26,049 bases of DNA, from positions 1-26,049 of the IMG/VR virus record IMGVR_UViG_3300045282_000127; one strand, 5' to 3'. Under the pieces are notes generated by a model that saw only the letters and a list, made by a program, of their open reading frames with translations, searched no databases and was not told the DNA's origin. Below are positions 10,200 through 18,277 of this stretch, piece by piece (within the stretch, counting starts at the first letter, position 1; every line of letters begins with the position of its first letter). Source of the DNA: a virus. The position numbers were made by a program, and so were the translations under genes.

Positions 10200-12139
10200 G
10201 CTCCGACCCCCATGATCGTCATGCGTGACCCTGCTTTCAGCTTCGCCCCGCCCGTCGCCGGCGCGACCGTGACCCGTGTGATCGCGGCGGTCGAGCGCCA
10301 TCCGAACCCGCGAAACATGAGCCGCGAGTTCGATAATGTGGCCTCGGGGCTGAAGTTGGTGATTTCACCGACCTTGAAGAACGCAGTCCCGGCGTAACCG
10401 GGGATCGACAGCCTCACCGCGGCCGGATACGACGCCGTGCCGCCGGAGCCGTGCACGTAGATGGGCACGTTTGCCGCAGTCAGGGACGAACCCCCGGTGA
10501 GGCTGGAGTCTGTGTTGATGACGGCACTGAAGTCGTAGTTGGCGCCGGTGTCGTTGTTCAGGGTGAGGGCGAGGTTCGCGATCGCCGCGGCCTCGTCGGT
10601 TCTGGCGACGATCCATATCTCGATCGCCATGTAGCCGCCCGCGATCCCGCCCGCGCCGGTGTCGATGCTGGCGGTGTCCGAGCCGAGGGTGGAGTCGAAC
10701 AGCTTCACAACCTGGGCCGGGAGTGCGGCCCATTTCACGCCGAGCGTCTGCGCGGAGTCGGCGGTGAGCACCTGCCCGTCCGTGCCGACCGCGAGCTTCG
10801 CCCCGGTGTCGGCCGCCGACGCGACGGCGAGGTCGCCTTTCGTGTCCCACAGGGTGTCGGCGACCATCCCGCCGCCGGTTGCCGCCGACCATTTGATCCC
10901 GAGCGTCTGGGTGCTGTCGGCGGTGAGGACCTGCCCGTTCGTGCCGACGGGGAGCCGAGCGTCGACGGTGCTGCGGCCGAACAGGTCCCCTTTCGTCGTC
11001 AGCGGCGAAGCGGGGACGGGCGTGCCGGGCCACACCCCACCCGCTTTCGGCCCGTAGAACAACCCGGTGGCGGTGTCCAGGTAGACAGCCCCGGTCGCCC
11101 CGACAGCGGCGGTGGGTGTGCCGGTGCCGCTGACGAAGCTGGTGGCGTCACCGATGTCGGCCCACCCCTGAGAGGTGTTGATCCGGATCGGCCTCGGCTG
11201 GTCCGACACGGTGATGTACCCGGTGCGGGTCTTGGTGTTCGAGCCGGCGCCGTTCGTCGCGACGAGAGCGACGGTGTAGGTGCCCGGGGTGGTGTAGGTG
11301 TGCGAAGGGTTCTGGCTGGTGCTGGTGCCGCCGTCGCCGAACGTCCACGCCCACGACGTCGGGGTGTTCGTCGAGGTGTCCGTGAACACGACCGATAGCG
11401 GCTCTGTGCCGCTGGTGGGGGTACCGGTGAAGTCCGCGACCGGGGTGACGGTCGACGTCCACGCCCACCCGGCCGGGTCGCTGACAAGGCTGGTGCCGGA
11501 GCGGCTCGTCTCGTCGCCGGTGCCGGGGGACGCCTGGTCCTGCAAAACGCCGCCGGTGACGAGGCTCGAGTCGAACCCGACCAGCCAGTCGAACCCGAAC
11601 GACCGCCACGACGCGAACGCGGACGGGGTCAACGCTTCGACGGCCGCGTCGGTCGCGGTGTCGGCTTTCTTGATCCCGACGCAGACGATGTCGCCTTTCC
11701 AGAACTGGCCGCCGCCCTGCGTCCCGACCTCGAGGAAATCCCCTGTGGTGAACCCGGCGACGTTCCCGGTGACGCTCGAGACGTTCGCGGCCGAGTGCGT
11801 CCAGCTGGTGCCGTCGTGGACGTGGAACCTCGGCAGGGTTGTACCGCCCGGGCGGGTGACGACGAACAGGTACCACGGCGTCGTCGTGATCGTCGGCCCC
11901 GTGGTGAGCAGGCTTTTCCCGCCCGCCTGCAACGACGGACGCGGGGGCGAGTTCGAGTCGAGGTAGTGGAGCACGATCCGCGAGAACCCCGAGTCGCGCA
12001 TGCAGGTGAACGTGAGGTCGTCGCCGGTCAAGCCGTTGTACTTGAACAGGACAGCGGCGGTGAGCGGCCCCATGGTCCCGGTCAGCGGGGCGATCGCGAA
12101 CCGGACGAAGTCGCTTGTGCCGTTGAACCTGTACGCCAT
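10196..12139 (-). CDS. Large tail fibre / receptor-binding protein with LamG-like and PKD domains (647 aa)
   Basis: ATG at 12139-12137. Residues 1-200 look like a concanavalin/LamG-type sandwich (MAYRFNGTSDFVRF start, GFSRIVLHYLDSN, WYLFVVTRPGG). Residues about 232-311 are a PKD domain with the typical SWAWTFGDGGTS and NPSHTYTTPGTYTVALVA signatures. Two copies of a fibre repeat follow (about 380-417 and 431-470): TKGDLFGRS...LPVGTNGQVLTADS..T.GIKW and TKGDLAVAS...LAVGTDGQVLTADS..T.GVKW. The last 175 residues are beta-rich and probably form the receptor-binding tip. PKD and LamG domains bind carbohydrates or proteins, so this protein most likely recognises the host surface. It follows the collagen-like fibre gene. 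Confidence 0.8.
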   Translation of the reverse strand: MAYRFNGTSDFVRFAIAPLTGTMGPLTAAVLFKYNGLTGDDLTFTCMRDSGFSRIVLHYLDSNSPPRPSLQAGGKSLLTTGPTITTTPWYLFVVTRPGGTTLPRFHVHDGTSWTHSAANVSSVTGNVAGFTTGDFLEVGTQGGGQFWKGDIVCVGIKKADTATDAAVEALTPSAFASWRSFGFDWLVGFDSSLVTGGVLQDQASPGTGDETSRSGTSLVSDPAGWAWTSTVTPVADFTGTPTSGTEPLSVVFTDTSTNTPTSWAWTFGDGGTSTSQNPSHTYTTPGTYTVALVATNGAGSNTKTRTGYITVSDQPRPIRINTSQGWADIGDATSFVSGTGTPTAAVGATGAVYLDTATGLFYGPKAGGVWPGTPVPASPLTTKGDLFGRSTVDARLPVGTNGQVLTADSTQTLGIKWSAATGGGMVADTLWDTKGDLAVASAADTGAKLAVGTDGQVLTADSAQTLGVKWAALPAQVVKLFDSTLGSDTASIDTGAGGIAGGYMAIEIWIVARTDEAAAIANLALTLNNDTGANYDFSAVINTDSSLTGGSSLTAANVPIYVHGSGGTASYPAAVRLSIPGYAGTAFFKVGEITNFSPEATLSNSRLMFRGFGWRSTAAITRVTVAPATGGAKLKAGSRMTIMGVGA

Positions 12140-12144
12140 CTAGC

Positions 12145-12624
12145 TCATCCGTCCGTGTCGACCCAGATCGCGCCGAGCGGGGCGCCCGTGGGGGTAGTGG
12201 TTTGCTCGTAGAACGCGACGGTGCCGGTCGCGCCGGTGGGGCCGGTCGGGCCGGTTGCTCCTGCCGGGCCTGTCGCGCCTGCCGGGCCTGTCGCGCCGGT
12301 AGGCCCTGCGGGGCCTGTCGCTCCAGCGGATCCTGCGGGGCCTGTCGCCCCGGCAGCCCCGGTGTCGCCCTTGTCACCTTTCGGGCCGGTAGCACCGTCT
12401 GCTCCGGGCGGGCCGGTGGGACCCGCCGGGCCTGTTGGGCCTGCCGGGCCTGCCGGGCCGCCTGACGGTCCGGTGGGGCCGGTCGGCCCTGGCGGCCCTG
12501 CGGGGCCTTCGGGGCCGGCGGGGCCGACGCCACCGGAACCGTCGACGGTGATCACGCCGGCGCCCTCATCGGTGACGGTGAACCCCGAGCCCCAGACGAT
12601 CTTCGAGAACCTCGTGGTCGACAT
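12145..12624 (-). CDS. Collagen-like tail fibre protein (159 aa)
   Basis: ATG at 12624-12622 shares one base with the upstream stop (TGATG). Residues 1-31 are a beta-rich attachment part ([20 protein letters not shown]). Residues about 32-134 are Gly-X-Y triplets, some 34 of them, rich in Pro, Ala and Thr, with one break (GPSGGPAG). The DNA is correspondingly repetitive. The C-terminal 25 residues ([17 protein letters not shown] onward, ending IWVDTDG) form a capping segment seen in other phage fibres. It should trimerise as a collagen triple helix linking tail tip to the larger fibre. Host tropism may vary by slippage of the repeats. Confidence 0.85.
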   Translation of the reverse strand: MSTTRFSKIVWGSGFTVTDEGAGVITVDGSGGVGPAGPEGPAGPPGPTGPTGPSGGPAGPAGPTGPAGPTGPPGADGATGPKGDKGDTGAAGATGPAGSAGATGPAGPTGATGPAGATGPAGATGPTGPTGATGTVAFYEQTTTPTGAPLGAIWVDTDG

Positions 12625-13094
12625 CAGGACACCATCAGGGTGCCGCCGTTGTTCCACAACGCGCCGCTCACGCCGGGGTCGCTGGTCGGCAACGCCGACA
12701 AGATGATGTTCCCGTCGACGCCGGGGGTGCCGGACACGCCGGCCGCTTTGAGGACGACGTCCCGGTCGGCGGTGACCGAGGCGTCGCGGTTCGCGGAAGC
12801 GACGAAGTCGCGGCCGGGGAAGAACAGGATGTCCTGGACGGCGTCCATGTTCACGTCCCTCGCGGAGCTGACGTAGAAGGTGCCGCTGTCGGTGATGAAC
12901 CGGATCCCGACCCCGGTCGGGAGCCCGGTCAGGGTGTCGGTCGTCTCGACGCGGAGGGTGCCGCCGATGTTGTCGATGTCGAACTGGATCCCGCCGCCGG
13001 TCCCGGCCTCACCGGTGGATTCCCAGGTGATCCGGACGGGGTCCGCGCCGCCGTGGGAGTGGTCGTGCGCGTGGAGGACCGGCTTGTTAGCCAC
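12624..13094 (-). CDS. Minor tail protein with [10 protein letters not shown] motif (156 aa)
   Basis: GTG at 13094-13092 overlaps the upstream TAA by 8 nt, the same arrangement (GTGGCTRA) as at the previous junction; GTG at 13103 is an alternative adding three residues. The N-terminus carries [13 protein letters not shown] (about 8-20), a metal-binding-like His cluster common at the start of actinophage tail-tip proteins. The middle is beta-rich with repeated Asp-Val turns ([20 protein letters not shown]), and the end reads [19 protein letters not shown], also typical. Likely part of the tail tip or the base of the fibre. Confidence 0.8.
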   Translation of the reverse strand: MANKPVLHAHDHSHGGADPVRITWESTGEAGTGGGIQFDIDNIGGTLRVETTDTLTGLPTGVGIRFITDSGTFYVSSARDVNMDAVQDILFFPGRDFVASANRDASVTADRDVVLKAAGVSGTPGVDGNIILSALPTSDPGVSGALWNNGGTLMVS

Positions 13095-14505
13095 CGCCGC
13101 CACCGAACATCGTCAGGTCGGTGAAATACGCCTGCGGCGACAGATCCAACGTCAACGTGACGTCGTCGTAATCGGCGCCCAACGGGTTGACCTGCTCGTG
13201 GATCCCCTCGACGAAGAACCCCTCATCGGTGAACCCGCCACCGCCTGGCGAACCGACGGTGAGGCTGACCTGGTCGCCGATCTCGATAAGGCTGAGGAGG
13301 TTCCAGGTCGCGGCGGCGTGCGGCTGCTCGGGGCTCATGGTGCGGAACCCGCACAACGTCACCCTGTTTTTGGGGGTGTTGTAGTTCGAGCAGTAGTACG
13401 CCGTGAACTTGACGAGCTCGTCGACGGTCTCGTGGCCGGGAGTCGCGCCACCGTCGAGGCCGTACAGGGTGATCAGGTTCTCGGCCGACCATGAGCGGAT
13501 CCCGTACAGCGCGATCGAGTCGGCGTTGTCGGTGCGGGCCCAGTCGTCCCCTTCGGCGTTCGCGAGCTGCGTCCCGTCGAACAGGATGTAGGCGGGGGAG
13601 GCGAACGCGGAGTTGATGATCTTGCTGAGACCGCGGTTGAACGCGAACTCGCGGATGTGCGCGAGCCCGGAGCCGGCGTTGACGGCGGCGCCGTCGCCGG
13701 CGTGCCAGTGGTGCCAGTCCCACACGTCGGACACCCCGGGTTCGGCATGCACGGCGGCGGGGTCGAACCTCGCGAGTCTGCCGTGGACGGCGAGCTTCCC
13801 GGTGCGCCCTTCGCAGTAGGCGTTCGAGACGGCGGGGAACTCCCCGTCGCACGCCTCCTGGATCACGCTCATGATGTTCTCGGTCGGTGCGTACACCGTC
13901 GTCGACAGCATCACGTTCCCGGTGAACACCACGAACCAGTCGTCGGGGATCCCGGCGTCCCCCAACACGCCCTGGACGCGGTCCTGCATCGTCTCGTTCG
14001 AGAACACGATCTGCCCCTGGCTGTCCGGGGCGACGACGGCGGGGTCGTCGCCGAACGCCGGCGCGTCCCCGGTGAAGCGGGGGGTCATCTCGATCGCGGA
14101 GAGGATCTCGAACAGGTCGACGCACGTGATCGTGAGCCGGTTCACCATCTGCGACGGGTCGAAGCTGTAGTCGTAGTCCTCGACGAAGCCGCGGTACCGG
14201 GTGTACCAGGTGTCGGTGACGGGGTTCCAGCGGCCCAATGCGATCTGGATCAGCGGTTCGATCTGGGTGGCGCCACCGACGTAGTGGGGGCTGTCGGGGT
14301 TGGTGGGGTCGAGGATCCCGTCCTGGTCGGCGATCGTGACGGTCGCCCTGCCGGTGTCGGTGCGGTCGAGCTCGTACTGGCGGCCACGGTCGATCGAGTA
14401 GCTCGTGACGAGATGGGGGTGGTCGTCGATCCGGGTCCAGTCGCAGTCATAGAGCAGGGACGGCTGCCCGAACGCGATGTTCACTCGGCCCGGCGGGTCA
14501 GCCAC
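13087..14505 (-). CDS. Minor tail protein, tail-tip/hub-like (472 aa)
   Basis: GTG at 14505-14503 has a GGGGGA site upstream and overlaps the tape-measure stop by 8 nt. The protein begins MADPPGRVNIAFGQPSLLYD and is beta-rich. Motifs such as RGRQYELDRTDTGRATVTIA and DGILDPTNPDSPHY, followed by WYTRYRGFVEDYDYSFD, are characteristic of actinophage minor tail proteins encoded after the tape measure (distal-tail/hub family). The C-terminus ends in five Gly. It should sit at the tail tip and connect the tube to fibres. No enzymatic motif is visible. Confidence 0.82.
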   Translation of the reverse strand: MADPPGRVNIAFGQPSLLYDCDWTRIDDHPHLVTSYSIDRGRQYELDRTDTGRATVTIADQDGILDPTNPDSPHYVGGATQIEPLIQIALGRWNPVTDTWYTRYRGFVEDYDYSFDPSQMVNRLTITCVDLFEILSAIEMTPRFTGDAPAFGDDPAVVAPDSQGQIVFSNETMQDRVQGVLGDAGIPDDWFVVFTGNVMLSTTVYAPTENIMSVIQEACDGEFPAVSNAYCEGRTGKLAVHGRLARFDPAAVHAEPGVSDVWDWHHWHAGDGAAVNAGSGLAHIREFAFNRGLSKIINSAFASPAYILFDGTQLANAEGDDWARTDNADSIALYGIRSWSAENLITLYGLDGGATPGHETVDELVKFTAYYCSNYNTPKNRVTLCGFRTMSPEQPHAAATWNLLSLIEIGDQVSLTVGSPGGGGFTDEGFFVEGIHEQVNPLGADYDDVTLTLDLSPQAYFTDLTMFGGGGG

Positions 14506-16939
14506 GCGTCCCCCGCCTGATCGCCGGCCGCGCCTTCGCGCGTTTCGCCAACTGGTTCTCCAATCCGGCGACGTCCTGAACGCCGTGCATATGCACACCA
14601 CCGTGGATCGTGACCCCCGCGGTGAACTGCCCCGAATGCCCTGCCGGCAACGTGCCGCCGGGGCCGGTCATCGCGAACCCGACCTCCAACCGGCGTTTCT
14701 GCGCCCCCGAAAGGCCGGCGCCGAACCGGTTCACGAACGAGGACGCCGACAGCCGTTGGAACAGCGTCCGGGTGTTCTGGCTGGCGTTGTCGGTCGCGTC
14801 TGCGGCTTTCTTGGCCTCGTCGGCCTGCTGCTGCTTCAGGTCCTTGATCGACTTCAGCGCGTTCACCCTGTCCTGCTCCAGCGTGAGCGTCTTCCCGAAA
14901 ACCTTGATCTGCTGGTTCACGAGCGCGAGATAGCCCCGGGCCGCTTTCAGGTCGTCGGTGAGGCTGTCGGTGAGGCCGGCCCGGTCGATCGCGAGCTGCG
15001 CCCAGTCGAGCTTCGACTGCGCCGCGTCGGCCTTCGCCTGCTTCGCCGCGTCGATCCGCGCCTGCCGGGCGTCCGCGATCTCCTGCTGCTTCGCGTTGAT
15101 CGCGAGCTCGACGTTGAGCAGGTCCTGCTGCCGTTGCAGCGTCGCTCCGTCCACAGCGATCTGCTTCTCGATCCCCGCCTTCTGAGCCTGCAACGCCGAC
15201 AGGTCGTCCTGCAGCCCCTTCGTCAGTTGGGTCCGGTCGACGTTGAACTGGAGCCTGTCGGCGACGGCCTGCTGCGCTGCCGCTCGCCGGTCGGCGGCGG
15301 CCTTCTCGGCGTCCTTCCGGTTCTGCGCGATCTGGGCCTGGTCGCCGCGGATCGTTCGTTGCACACCGAGGAGCTGATCCTCGAGGTTGAACTGGCGGGT
15401 GATGTCTTTCGTGGCGGCGAGCCGCTGCTGGATCAGACCGGCGATCTCGCGGAGCCGCGCGACCTGGCCTTTGAGCCCGGGGATGTCCTGGACGCGTCCG
15501 ATCTGCCGGTTGATCATGTTGTCGAACCAGGTGTTCCGCTGCGACACGGACGCGCCGGGGCGGCCGCCGGAGACAACGTCCGGGAGCACGGGCGGCAACG
15601 CAGGAGTAGCGCCGCCTCCGGCCGCGGCCTTTACTTTCGTGACGGCAGCCTGGGCGCTCGAGGTGTGCTGCGCGAGCTGCGCCGCTTGCGCGTCCAGTGC
15701 CTGCAGGTCGGCTTGCAGCGCCGCCTTCGCGCGTTGGAACGGGCCGCCGCCGAGGATCTTCGGCAGATGCGAGAACGCCTCGACCATCGCAAGCAGCGTT
15801 TTGTCCTCGGTCTCTTCCATCCAGATCCAGAACGAAGCGAAGAAGTCTTTGACCTTCTGCCAGTGCGTGATCACCTCGGCCGCGGCGACCCCGGCGGCGA
15901 CGGCGAAGGCCCCCCAGCCGGTCGAGATCAGCGCGGCCTTCCACGCGTCCTCGGTGATCCCGGCCGCGATCACGTTCGCGGTCGACACCGCCACCGCATC
16001 CGCGATCGCGGCGGCCTTGAAGCCGGCCCAGGCGCCGACCAGGATCGTGAGCGCCTGTTTCCAGCCGCCGAGCGCACCGACGACCTTGTCGATCGCCGCT
16101 TTCAGGTCGCCGAAAAGCGTGTTGCCATCCGCGACCCACCGGTTGACGTCCTTCTGCAACTGGCCGGACTCGTTCATTTTCCGCAGCCACTTCTCCAACG
16201 ACCCGAGGAACCGGTTCAGGGTTGGCAGCAGAGCGGAGCCGATGATCACCTCGGTGTTGTGCAGGACAGCGTGGAACCTCTCCGCGTCGGTCGTCCCGGC
16301 CCTGGCCTGCCCCGCCAGCCGTTTTTCGGCGTCGGCGATCAGCTGGAGCCCGTGCTCGTGCTTCGCCAGCCCCGGCACCGCGCGGCGCAATGCGGTCTCC
16401 TGCCCGCCGAACACCTTCGCCAAAACGTTGGCGGCGTCGGCGAGGGTTAGGTTCTTCGCGCGGGCGAGGTTCGCGGCGACACCCTGGAGGCTGATCGCAC
16501 GGGCGACGTTCCCCGTGCCCCGCTCGAGCACCGTCAATGCCTTCTCGGAGTCCTCGCTGGTGAACCCGAACTTCTCGACCGACAGGCTCGCCTTCTCGAT
16601 CGCGTCCCTGGACGCCGTGAACGACTCCCCCGACGCTTTCATCTGCGCCGCCAGGGAGCGTTGCGCGACGCCGGCGTCTCTTGCGGAGCTGACGGAGTCC
16701 TCGAGGAACTTCGAGACGCCCTCGAACGCGAGGAACCCGCCGGACGCGAACGCGAGCGACCGGCCGAAGCCGTGGAGCGCGCCGCTCCCGCTGACCAGGC
16801 CGCGGGTCGCGTGGCCGAGGCCGCGGGTCGCCTTGTCGACCTCGGCGCCGAACACCTTCGTTTGCGTCGCCGCGGTCTGGAGCCCCTTGGTGTAGCCGCG
16901 CGGGTCCGCGATCAGCTCAACGATCAGTTTGCGCGCCAA
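14498..16939 (-). CDS. Tape measure protein (813 aa)
   Basis: This is the longest gene. TTG at 16939-16937 is chosen because GGGGAG precedes it and the start MARKLIVELIADPRGYTKGL is typical of tape measures. Long helical and coiled-coil stretches alternate with a hydrophobic region (about 295-355) that may span the host membrane at infection. Residues about 561-622 and 643-706 are tandem copies of one coiled-coil unit (DRTQLTKGLQDDL versus DRAGLTDSLTDDL, each followed by a matching Gln/Leu-rich helix). Tape measures set tail length at about 0.15 nm per residue, giving roughly 120 nm here. Non-contractile tail genes around it make this a siphovirus. Confidence 0.92.
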   Translation of the reverse strand: MARKLIVELIADPRGYTKGLQTAATQTKVFGAEVDKATRGLGHATRGLVSGSGALHGFGRSLAFASGGFLAFEGVSKFLEDSVSSARDAGVAQRSLAAQMKASGESFTASRDAIEKASLSVEKFGFTSEDSEKALTVLERGTGNVARAISLQGVAANLARAKNLTLADAANVLAKVFGGQETALRRAVPGLAKHEHGLQLIADAEKRLAGQARAGTTDAERFHAVLHNTEVIIGSALLPTLNRFLGSLEKWLRKMNESGQLQKDVNRWVADGNTLFGDLKAAIDKVVGALGGWKQALTILVGAWAGFKAAAIADAVAVSTANVIAAGITEDAWKAALISTGWGAFAVAAGVAAAEVITHWQKVKDFFASFWIWMEETEDKTLLAMVEAFSHLPKILGGGPFQRAKAALQADLQALDAQAAQLAQHTSSAQAAVTKVKAAAGGGATPALPPVLPDVVSGGRPGASVSQRNTWFDNMINRQIGRVQDIPGLKGQVARLREIAGLIQQRLAATKDITRQFNLEDQLLGVQRTIRGDQAQIAQNRKDAEKAAADRRAAAQQAVADRLQFNVDRTQLTKGLQDDLSALQAQKAGIEKQIAVDGATLQRQQDLLNVELAINAKQQEIADARQARIDAAKQAKADAAQSKLDWAQLAIDRAGLTDSLTDDLKAARGYLALVNQQIKVFGKTLTLEQDRVNALKSIKDLKQQQADEAKKAADATDNASQNTRTLFQRLSASSFVNRFGAGLSGAQKRRLEVGFAMTGPGGTLPAGHSGQFTAGVTIHGGVHMHGVQDVAGLENQLAKRAKARPAIRRGTRG

Positions 16940-16940
16940 C

Positions 16941-17440
16941 CTAGCTCCCCTGCGCTTCCACCCAGTCGTGGCAGGCTTCGAGCTGGGCGGCGGTCATCCG
17001 ACCGAGATCCTCGGGCCGGAGGTGGACCCAGTGCCCGAGGAAGGGCTGCCAGAACCATTCGCCTCTGTGGCTGCCGGGGCCGGCTCCCCAGTGGGCGAGG
17101 AACCCTCGCCAGAATCGCTGCTCGGCGAGCTCGCGTCTGGCCCTGACGGAGGAGGGAGCTCTTCGACCTCTTCGCTGATGTCGGCGAACACCTGCTCCAA
17201 CTCGGACACTTTGATTTTCCCGACCACGCCGCGGATCGACTTCTGGGTTTCGCCCGGCTCGGCCCTCGCGACCGCGACATGGATCAATGCGGCGACAACG
17301 CCGGGGTGGAAGCCATCGAGGTCGGGGATCTGGTCGAGGCTGACTTTCGCGTAGTCCCACACCACGATCGCCTCGTCCAACGTGAGGTCGTTCAGGTTGA
17401 CGAGCTCGTACGGTTTCCCGTTGACGATGATCTGGGCCAT
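16941..17440 (-). CDS. Tail assembly chaperone, frameshifted long form (G-T type)
   Basis: The -1 frame relative to the short chaperone stays open to TAG at 16943-16941 and becomes protein-like from about 17150: RRELAEQRFWRGFLAHWG, WFWQPFLGHWVHLRPEDLG, then MTAAQLEACHDWVEAQ. The DL..LT..QLEA pattern is typical of the T extension of siphovirus chaperones. No start codon with a ribosome site lies in this frame, so it should be reached by ribosome slippage from the upstream ORF, as in lambda G-GT. The long form should bind the tape measure, whose gene starts one base after this stop. The slip site is uncertain. Confidence 0.65.
16994..17440 (-). CDS. Tail assembly chaperone, short form (G type, 148 aa)
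   Basis: ATG at 17440-17438 has GGAGG 6 nt upstream and shares one base with the previous stop. The first 95 residues look like a folded helical protein (MAQIIVNGKPYELVNLNDLT, then LDEAIVVWDYAKVSLDQI). From residue about 96 the sequence is low-complexity Ser/Pro/Gly/Ala (PPPSGPDASSPSS onward) to the end. That tail coincides with the region where the -1 frame is conserved-looking, so it is probably a passive by-product. The protein keeps tape measure and tail tube soluble during tail assembly and is not part of the virion. Confidence 0.8.
   Translation of the reverse strand: MAQIIVNGKPYELVNLNDLTLDEAIVVWDYAKVSLDQIPDLDGFHPGVVAALIHVAVARAEPGETQKSIRGVVGKIKVSELEQVFADISEEVEELPPPSGPDASSPSSDSGEGSSPTGEPAPAATEANGSGSPSSGTGSTSGPRISVG
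17148..17158 (-). other. Candidate -1 frameshift site in the tail chaperone
   Basis: On the minus strand the 0-frame reads CTC CCT CCT CCG. A slip of one base back re-pairs the first proline tRNA perfectly (CCC), but the second only partly (TCC). It lies exactly where the 0-frame turns low-complexity and the -1 frame turns protein-like. It is not a canonical XXXYYYZ heptamer. Confidence 0.3.
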
Positions 17441-17835
17441 CAGATGCCTCCGTGGTTGAACTCGTCCGAGATCCGGTCGAGGAGCTCCTCGAGCCGGGCT
17501 TCGACCTCATCGACGTGCTGATCGAGGGCGGGCTGCATCGCGCGGTCCATCAGCAGGTCGGCGAGGTTCGGCCGGCGGGAGGCTCGGGCCGTTCCTTTGG
17601 TCCCGCGTTGCCTCGGGGCGACGTAGACGACGTTGCGGGTCACCCCGACCCGCATCCGCGCCCACTTCGGCGACCTCTCCATGTTCCGGATCCCAGACAC
17701 GGCGAGCTGCTCCGCGCCGCGCTGCACCGGTTCCGCGGCCTGCCGGAGCCCGCGCCGGACGCCGAGCCGCAGCGCACGGTCGGCGTGTGTGAGTGAGGCC
17801 AGCAGCTCGTGCTGCCCCCGGAGAACGATCGGCAT
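17440..17835 (-). CDS. HK97 gp10-like tail/neck protein (131 aa)
   Basis: ATG at 17835-17833. The first half is a helical segment (HELLASLTHADRALRLGVRR) leading into AAEPVQRGAEQLAVSG. A basic, beta-like middle follows (KWARMRVGVTRNVVYVAPRQ), and then a long C-terminal helix (QHVDEVEARLEELLDRISDE). This is the fold pattern of HK97 gp10-family proteins, which act at the head-tail joint or tail completion. Unusually it lies after, not before, the major tail protein. The R-rich RQRGTKGTARASRR loop could contact DNA. Confidence 0.7.
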   Translation of the reverse strand: MPIVLRGQHELLASLTHADRALRLGVRRGLRQAAEPVQRGAEQLAVSGIRNMERSPKWARMRVGVTRNVVYVAPRQRGTKGTARASRRPNLADLLMDRAMQPALDQHVDEVEARLEELLDRISDEFNHGGI

Positions 17836-17842
17836 CGCCGGC

Positions 17843-18274
17843 TCAGCTCGGCGGGACGGTGCCCCAGGAGAACAACGATCCGGGTGCCGGCTTGAACGTG
17901 ACCGTCATCTGCGCGTCCGCACCCAATGCGCCCGCGAGGCCGTTGTAGTCGTACATCGTCGCGGAGCCGCCGAACACCGGGTTCGTCGCTGTCGGTGTCC
18001 CCGAGGTCGGGGAGACGTAGAGCGGGAACGCCGACCCGGACGAGTACAGCGGCTGCAAAGTGGCGTGGACGCTGTTGGCTGCGAAGTCGGAGCGGAACTG
18101 GACGGTGATGGTCTGGTCGGCGATCCCGGGGAGGAACTCGCCGGTGTGGGCCGGGTTGAACCCCGACACGTCGATCTGGGGCTTCACCTCGGGGGTGTCG
18201 ACGTTGAACGCGTGGTCTGAGAGGTCCTTGTTGTTGACCATGACTTTGACTTCGTTGAGCAAAAACTTGCCCAT
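17843..18274 (-). CDS. Major tail (tube) protein (143 aa)
   Basis: ATG at 18274-18272 has AAAGGGGC upstream on the minus strand. The protein begins MGKFLLNEVKVMVNNKDLSD, the standard opening of siphovirus tube subunits, and is beta-rich throughout (DQTITVQFRSDFAANSVHAT, AQMTVTFKPAPGSLFSWGT). At 143 residues it is of usual size for the small tube-protein family and has no C-terminal Ig domain. It polymerises around the tape measure to form the tail. The two glycosyltransferase genes immediately upstream make it a plausible target for virion glycosylation. Confidence 0.85.
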   Translation of the reverse strand: MGKFLLNEVKVMVNNKDLSDHAFNVDTPEVKPQIDVSGFNPAHTGEFLPGIADQTITVQFRSDFAANSVHATLQPLYSSGSAFPLYVSPTSGTPTATNPVFGGSATMYDYNGLAGALGADAQMTVTFKPAPGSLFSWGTVPPS

Positions 18275-18277
18275 GAT

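Noticed and set aside
12202-12706. Plus-strand Gly/Pro/Ala-rich ORFs opposite the collagen gene
   Set aside because: They are the reverse complement of Gly-X-Y coding repeats. The minus-strand frame has proper N- and C-terminal domains and coupled starts.
17148-17230. GGGAAAA near 17225 as the frameshift slippery site
   Set aside because: In the chaperone frame it reads GGG AAA ATC. Slipping back one base gives CGG GAA, so neither tRNA re-pairs well, and the heptamer is in the wrong phase for a -1 slip.
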